Below, piece after piece: positions 5,065 through 8,269 of a DNA stretch of 8,269 bases. The position numbers and the translations under genes are program-made. The stretch's first letter is position 1, and each line of letters starts with the position of its first letter. Source of the stretch: Parvularculaceae bacterium (GTDB lineage: Bacteria > Pseudomonadota > Alphaproteobacteria > Caulobacterales > Parvularculaceae); the NCBI GenBank assembly GCA_004213235.1, contig SHAI01000110.1, positions 1 to 8,269 on the forward strand, given 5' to 3'. Below the pieces are notes generated by a model. It made no database searches. It saw only the letters and a program-made list of their open reading frames with translations, and was not told the DNA's origin.

Positions 5065-5931
5065 TTAGCTGTTAGAATTTTCCGCGCGACATTGGTCGAT
5101 ATAGGCCCGCCTTAACGCGGTCGCGACAGGTCCGGGAGTCCCGGTGCCAACTGGTTTTCCGTCTATGGAAATGACCGGCATTACGAGCATCGTCGCCGCC
5201 GTGATAAACGCTTCACGCGCCTTAAATGCTTCTTCCAGGGTGAATGGTCGTTCTTCCACGTGCAAGCCCAGAGCGGCCGCACACGCCAGTGTTCTTTCCC
5301 GTGTAATGCCCCCAAGAATGCCACCTCCCAAAGGGTGGGTAATCAAGCTGCCATTCTGATCGATAATCCAGGCATTTGACGCGGCCCCCTCGGTAACGAG
5401 TCCGTCTTTATGAAGCCAGGCCTCTACTGCATTTTGCCTGCGGGCGGCGTCCTTCGCCAGCACATTGGGTAATAGCGAAATTGTTTTAATATCGACGCGC
5501 GCCCAACGGATGTCCGGCGCGGTCGTCACGCCGACACCTTTTTGCGCAACCCCCTCCGCCGCAGCAAAATCAAACGGGTTAGCCGTCACGACGAAACTGG
5601 GCGCGATCGCTTCAGCTGGAAACGCGTGGTTTCTCGGGGCAACGCCGCGGGTCGCCTGCATATAAACCAGCGCAGTCGACAACCGATTTACGCGCAAAAG
5701 GCGGTTTATCACCACCCGCATCGCCCGCTCGCCCATCGGCGATCGCATTTTCAGTTCGGCCAAAGAGTACCGCCAACGCCGAAAATGCCCTGGCGCATCC
5801 CAAAGCCTACCATCAACGACAAAACATACCTCGTAAATGCCGTCGGAGAACTGAAATCCGCGGTCTTCTACATTGATTGCCGCTTCACTGATGGGGCGGT
5901 AATTACCATTTACATAGGCAATTCGGGCCAT
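5065..5931 (-). CDS. dat: D-amino-acid transaminase, PLP fold type IV
   Basis: The enzyme transfers the amino group between D-amino acids and 2-oxo acids, typically D-alanine and 2-oxoglutarate, giving D-glutamate for peptidoglycan. The 288 residues carry the fold-type-IV pattern: DRGFQFSDGIYEV (23-35), the PLP lysine Lys149 in DIKTISLLPN (147-156), the cofactor-binding Glu181 in TEGAASN (180-186), and the phosphate-binding GGILGGITR (203-211). The PRNH segment (Arg100, His102) corresponds to the Arg98/His100 substrate-carboxylate trap of Bacillus D-amino-acid transaminase, which favours this call over a branched-chain transaminase or aminodeoxychorismate lyase. The ATG start is supported by GGAG (complement of 5943-5946), 11 bases upstream and inside the end of trkH. 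Only 4 bases separate it from the trkH stop, so the two are almost certainly co-transcribed. The symbol is by family resemblance; substrate range is not proven. Confidence 0.88.
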   Translation of the reverse strand: MARIAYVNGNYRPISEAAINVEDRGFQFSDGIYEVCFVVDGRLWDAPGHFRRWRYSLAELKMRSPMGERAMRVVINRLLRVNRLSTALVYMQATRGVAPRNHAFPAEAIAPSFVVTANPFDFAAAEGVAQKGVGVTTAPDIRWARVDIKTISLLPNVLAKDAARRQNAVEAWLHKDGLVTEGAASNAWIIDQNGSLITHPLGGGILGGITRERTLACAAALGLHVEERPFTLEEAFKAREAFITAATMLVMPVISIDGKPVGTGTPGPVATALRRAYIDQCRAENSNS

Positions 5932-5935
5932 GACG

Positions 5936-7330
5936 TTATGATCTCCAAAAACCCCGATTGATCAGGGCCAGCGCAACAACAGCTTCAATCCGTCCGAGGA
6001 TCATCCCCCCGACCAAGGCAGCGCGCAAGATAGGATTTTCAAAAATCGCATATCCGTCGGTTGTTTCACTCGCAAGCTGCAACACAGGACCCGCATTCGA
6101 GAGCACCCCGGCCGCAGCACAAACGGCAAGTTCAAAGGAATGACCGCCCGAGGTCAAGATTAATACCAGCGCGCCCAAAACGAACGTAAAAATGATAAAA
6201 TGCATCCAAACGCCAAGCTCATGTTCAATCACCGCTTTACCAAACACCGCCCGAGGCATAACCAGGCGGCGTAGCTCTTCGCGAACACGGCGAAAGATGA
6301 CCAACCATCTCAGGATCTTCAATCCGCCTGCGGTCGATATCGCCGACCCGCCAATAACGACAGCTACGAGCGCAATCGGTAAATTATTGATCTCGCCGAG
6401 CGTGACCCCGTTTGTGGACATCAAGCTGGCGGCATTAAACAGGTTTCTACCCACATCAGGCGCGCTGTAAATGCCGGAAAAGACGGACAGGATCGTCGCA
6501 ACGATCACAATGACCGTGACATAAGCCGCTGTTTCTTTATCACCCACGCGCGCACGCCAGCTCTCACGCCCGCTCGCAACAATGACGAAACTGGCCCCGC
6601 TGAAAAGAATAAACGGCAGTAACAGCCCAGCCAGTAATGGCCGCACTGGTGTATCTTCTGCGCCTAGTGGGAAAAAACCGCCCGAGGCAACGACCGACAG
6701 CGCGCTCGTTGCGCTTTCCAGGGGCGAGGCGTCAGCCATCAGCAACATAATGAACGCGCTAATGCTGAGGATGACGTAAGCTGGCATCAAAAATCGGAGT
6801 GCCCGGCCGAGGGACTGAAAATAACTTGCCTCTTCACGGCGCATGAACCGTGGGGGAACAGTCTCGATCCCAACAAAAATAGGCTGGACGAAAACGGCAG
6901 CAGCAAAGGCCACCGAAACAAGGCCGCCGCCCCACTGCAGCAGCGCGCGCCACAACATACCGCTTTCGCTTGATCGCGCTGCACTGTCGGATAACCAAGC
7001 ACCAGATGTTGTCAGTGCAGACGCAGCCTCAAAATACGCCGCCCCCGGATGCATGCCCTGAAGAACAAATGGTAGTCCGGCGACAAGCGGCGTTAAAGTC
7101 CACCACAATAATGCAAACAGAAGCGCTTCGCGCAGACCGGTCCTCTCACGAGCAACCTGGCCAGATAGATACATTGCGCCGGCAAGCATGCCCGTTGCCA
7201 CAGCGGCAAATGCGAACGGTCCAACGCCGCCAATCTCAAATCGCCAGAATAATACGGCGAGCACCCCTTCGGCAAAGGCAATCCACAAAAAGCCAATGCC
7301 AAGCGCGCGTAAAAGTGTCAGCAACGCCAT
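5936..7330 (-). CDS. trkH: Trk-type potassium uptake channel subunit TrkH, divergent filter
   Basis: TrkH is the membrane pore of the Trk potassium uptake system and is gated by TrkA. The 464-residue protein is strongly hydrophobic with many membrane spans and four pore-loop repeats. Their conserved glycines are recognisable in LTTSGAW (Gly110), VVASGGFF (Gly217/218), LMSTNGVT (Gly308) and LSNAGPVL (Gly414). Other family landmarks are HPGAAYFEAASALTTSG (94-110), WRALLQWGGG (127-136), the intramembrane-loop motif GGSAISTAGGLKILR (327-341, Arg341) and the C-terminal GRIE (446-449) and FW (461-462). Several filter positions differ from the usual TTTGA, STGGF, TTTGF and NVGPG. It is slightly shorter than typical members (about 480-490). 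The ATG start has a strong GGAAGG (complement of 7341-7346) 10 bases upstream. It lies between trkA and dat on one strand. TrkH/KtrB family membership is secure; ion selectivity is not testable here. Confidence 0.93.
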   Translation of the reverse strand: MALLTLLRALGIGFLWIAFAEGVLAVLFWRFEIGGVGPFAFAAVATGMLAGAMYLSGQVARERTGLREALLFALLWWTLTPLVAGLPFVLQGMHPGAAYFEAASALTTSGAWLSDSAARSSESGMLWRALLQWGGGLVSVAFAAAVFVQPIFVGIETVPPRFMRREEASYFQSLGRALRFLMPAYVILSISAFIMLLMADASPLESATSALSVVASGGFFPLGAEDTPVRPLLAGLLLPFILFSGASFVIVASGRESWRARVGDKETAAYVTVIVIVATILSVFSGIYSAPDVGRNLFNAASLMSTNGVTLGEINNLPIALVAVVIGGSAISTAGGLKILRWLVIFRRVREELRRLVMPRAVFGKAVIEHELGVWMHFIIFTFVLGALVLILTSGGHSFELAVCAAAGVLSNAGPVLQLASETTDGYAIFENPILRAALVGGMILGRIEAVVALALINRGFWRS

Positions 7331-7456
7331 CGGGGTTCAGCCTTCCTTGGTCACAGATTAAAAATGGCGGAACATGCCGCCCATTCAAAACACCGAAAAC
7401 CCCTACCCCGTATTGTAAGGGCAAAACCCAATGAGAACACCATTTTTCAATCTGCT
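7331..7456 (-). promoter_or_regulatory. trkA-trkH intergenic leader
   Basis: Besides the terminator-like hairpin this stretch holds the trkH ribosome binding site GGAAGG (complement of 7341-7346). It also has a G-rich patch reading GGGGTAGGGG on the minus strand (complement of 7400-7409) and an imperfect CCCTTAC/GTAGGG stem overlapping it. A TACAAT that could serve as a -10 (complement of 7411-7416) has no acceptable -35. I find no convincing promoter for trkH, so it probably depends on readthrough from trkA. Confidence 0.35.
7360..7382 (-). terminator. Terminator-like hairpin between trkA and trkH
   Basis: On the minus strand GGCGG (complement of 7377-7381) pairs with CCGCC (complement of 7366-7370) around a 6-base loop, followed after one A by five T residues (complement of 7360-7364). 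The all-GC stem plus U-tract fits a short Rho-independent terminator, though five base pairs is weak. The trkH ribosome binding site begins only 14 bases further on, so this would more likely act as a partial terminator or attenuator that lowers trkH and dat relative to trkA. Confidence 0.45.
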
Positions 7457-8269
7457 TTAGAAATATTCTATACTTACACGGAACATTTGTTCGACATCCT
7501 TAACATATTCCCGCATCGCCAATAGCACCACCCGATCGTTAGGACGGATGACCGTGTCACTGCTTGGCATCGACACCTCCCCGTCCCGGTAAACTGCCCC
7601 GATAATAACCCCTTCAGGAAGGTTAGCATCACCGAGCGGCTTGTTAACGAGAGGAGATGTCTCCAATGCGATCGCATCAATCAATTCAGCATGCCCATCG
7701 GCAAGTGAGAAAACACCCTTAATTCGCCCACGACGGATATGCTGCAAAATGGTTGATATGGTTGTTGTCCGCGGATCAATATAGCGATCCACACCCGTAG
7801 CATCGCAAATCGGCCCGTATTCAATATCATTTATCAACGCTAGGGAGCGACGCACACCTTCTCTCTTGGCCACCACAGCTGAAAGAACATTGACCTGATC
7901 ATTATTTGTCAGAGCAACGACTGATTCGGCATCTTCCGCCCCCGCTTCACGCAGCAATGTTCGATCAAGGCCATCTCCCTGAAGAACAACCGTCCGCTCA
8001 AGCTGCTCAGCGACAAACTCAGCCCGAGCGCGATCCTGTTCGATAATTCGAATTTTCATCGCCGCGTGCTCTTCCAACCCGCGGGCGACGTATAAACCAA
8101 TATTTCCACCCCCGATGATGATCACACGTCGTGCCTGGCGCTCTCCCTGCCCCATAATCTCTAGCGCACGAGAGACGTCGTTCCTATCGGCAACAAAGTA
8201 AATCCGGTCACCCACCTCTAATTGGTCATCACCATGGGCACGCCACATCCGTTCCTCGCGTCGTATTGC
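7457..8269 (-). CDS. trkA: Trk potassium uptake regulator TrkA, C-terminal part
   Basis: TrkA is the cytosolic NAD(H)/nucleotide-binding subunit that gates TrkH. The frame is open through the right edge, so the N-terminus lies outside; about 270 residues are visible, against about 458 for a full TrkA. The first visible part (WRAHGDDQLEVGDRIYFVA) is the end of the first TrkA_C domain. The second RCK_N domain follows, with the Rossmann motif IIIGGGNIG and a downstream acidic residue in RIIEQD, then GDGLDRTLLREAG and the signature RTTTISTILQHIRRGRI. The final segment (ALETSPLVNKPLGD onward to the stop) is the second TrkA_C domain. An internal ATG at 8248 exists but lies inside the conserved first TrkA_C domain and should not be taken as the start. 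trkH lies 126 bases downstream on the same strand. Confidence 0.96.
   Translation of the reverse strand, partial: AIRREERMWRAHGDDQLEVGDRIYFVADRNDVSRALEIMGQGERQARRVIIIGGGNIGLYVARGLEEHAAMKIRIIEQDRARAEFVAEQLERTVVLQGDGLDRTLLREAGAEDAESVVALTNNDQVNVLSAVVAKREGVRRSLALINDIEYGPICDATGVDRYIDPRTTTISTILQHIRRGRIKGVFSLADGHAELIDAIALETSPLVNKPLGDANLPEGVIIGAVYRDGEVSMPSSDTVIRPNDRVVLLAMREYVKDVEQMFRVSIEYF

Noticed and set aside
5542..7434. Long plus-strand open frames (139 and 154 codons) opposite dat and trkH
   Set aside because: They are antisense to well-conserved genes and show low-complexity basic compositions expected from reverse reading of GC-rich codons; no family resemblance is visible.
7400..7437. G-rich minus-strand patch (GGGGTAGGGG with further G runs) as a G-quadruplex
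   Set aside because: Only two of the G runs are close together; the others are too far apart for a standard quadruplex.
1..8269. tRNA or rRNA genes, CRISPR arrays, insertion sequences, attachment sites, phage or defence genes
   Set aside because: No direct repeat arrays, transposase or integrase motifs, cloverleaf structures or rRNA-like segments were seen; the gene content is housekeeping and composition shows no obvious island.

Overview
The window looks like ordinary chromosome from an alphaproteobacterium of moderate GC content. The clues are the gene order trkA-trkH-dat-hfq-hflX, the short 82-residue Hfq with an alphaproteobacterial core (TIFLVNG, WFDNFCVLLKRD, YKHAISTIMP), and the HflX and TrkA sequence types. 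The genus cannot be named from what is visible. There are no tRNA or rRNA genes, insertion sequences, phage genes or CRISPR arrays, and every clearly identified gene is intact apart from trkA, which runs off the right edge.

Layout from left to right: (1) The first 41 bases may hold the start of a leftward gene with a good ribosome binding site and a TATAAT box. It is followed by about 140 bases of regulatory DNA carrying several dyads and an Lrp-box-like sequence. (2) kbl (2-amino-3-ketobutyrate CoA ligase) is the only clearly supported rightward gene. It converges on the next gene with a 6-base gap, and a hairpin lies over the junction. (3) Everything from 1409 to the right edge is on the minus strand. 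In transcription order these are trkA (partial), trkH, dat (D-amino-acid transaminase), hfq, hflX, an inositol-monophosphatase-family gene and a short-chain dehydrogenase. Spacing suggests subgroups: trkA is separated from trkH by 126 bp holding a terminator-like hairpin; trkH and dat are 4 bp apart; hfq has its own 97-bp leader; hflX and the phosphatase overlap by 4 bases (GTGA); the dehydrogenase follows after 94 bp.

Functionally, TrkA and TrkH form a potassium uptake system. Dat makes D-amino acids, probably D-glutamate for peptidoglycan. Hfq and HflX act in RNA-based regulation and ribosome rescue. The phosphatase and the dehydrogenase have recognisable folds and catalytic residues but unknown substrates. 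Kbl cleaves 2-amino-3-ketobutyrate, from threonine oxidation, to glycine and acetyl-CoA; its usual partner tdh is not within the window.

I do not see a previously undescribed system. The points most worth a second look are regulatory: the phased dyads between kbl and the putative divergent gene, the competing hairpins before hflX, the terminator-like hairpin inside the trk locus, and the unusual selectivity-filter residues of TrkH.
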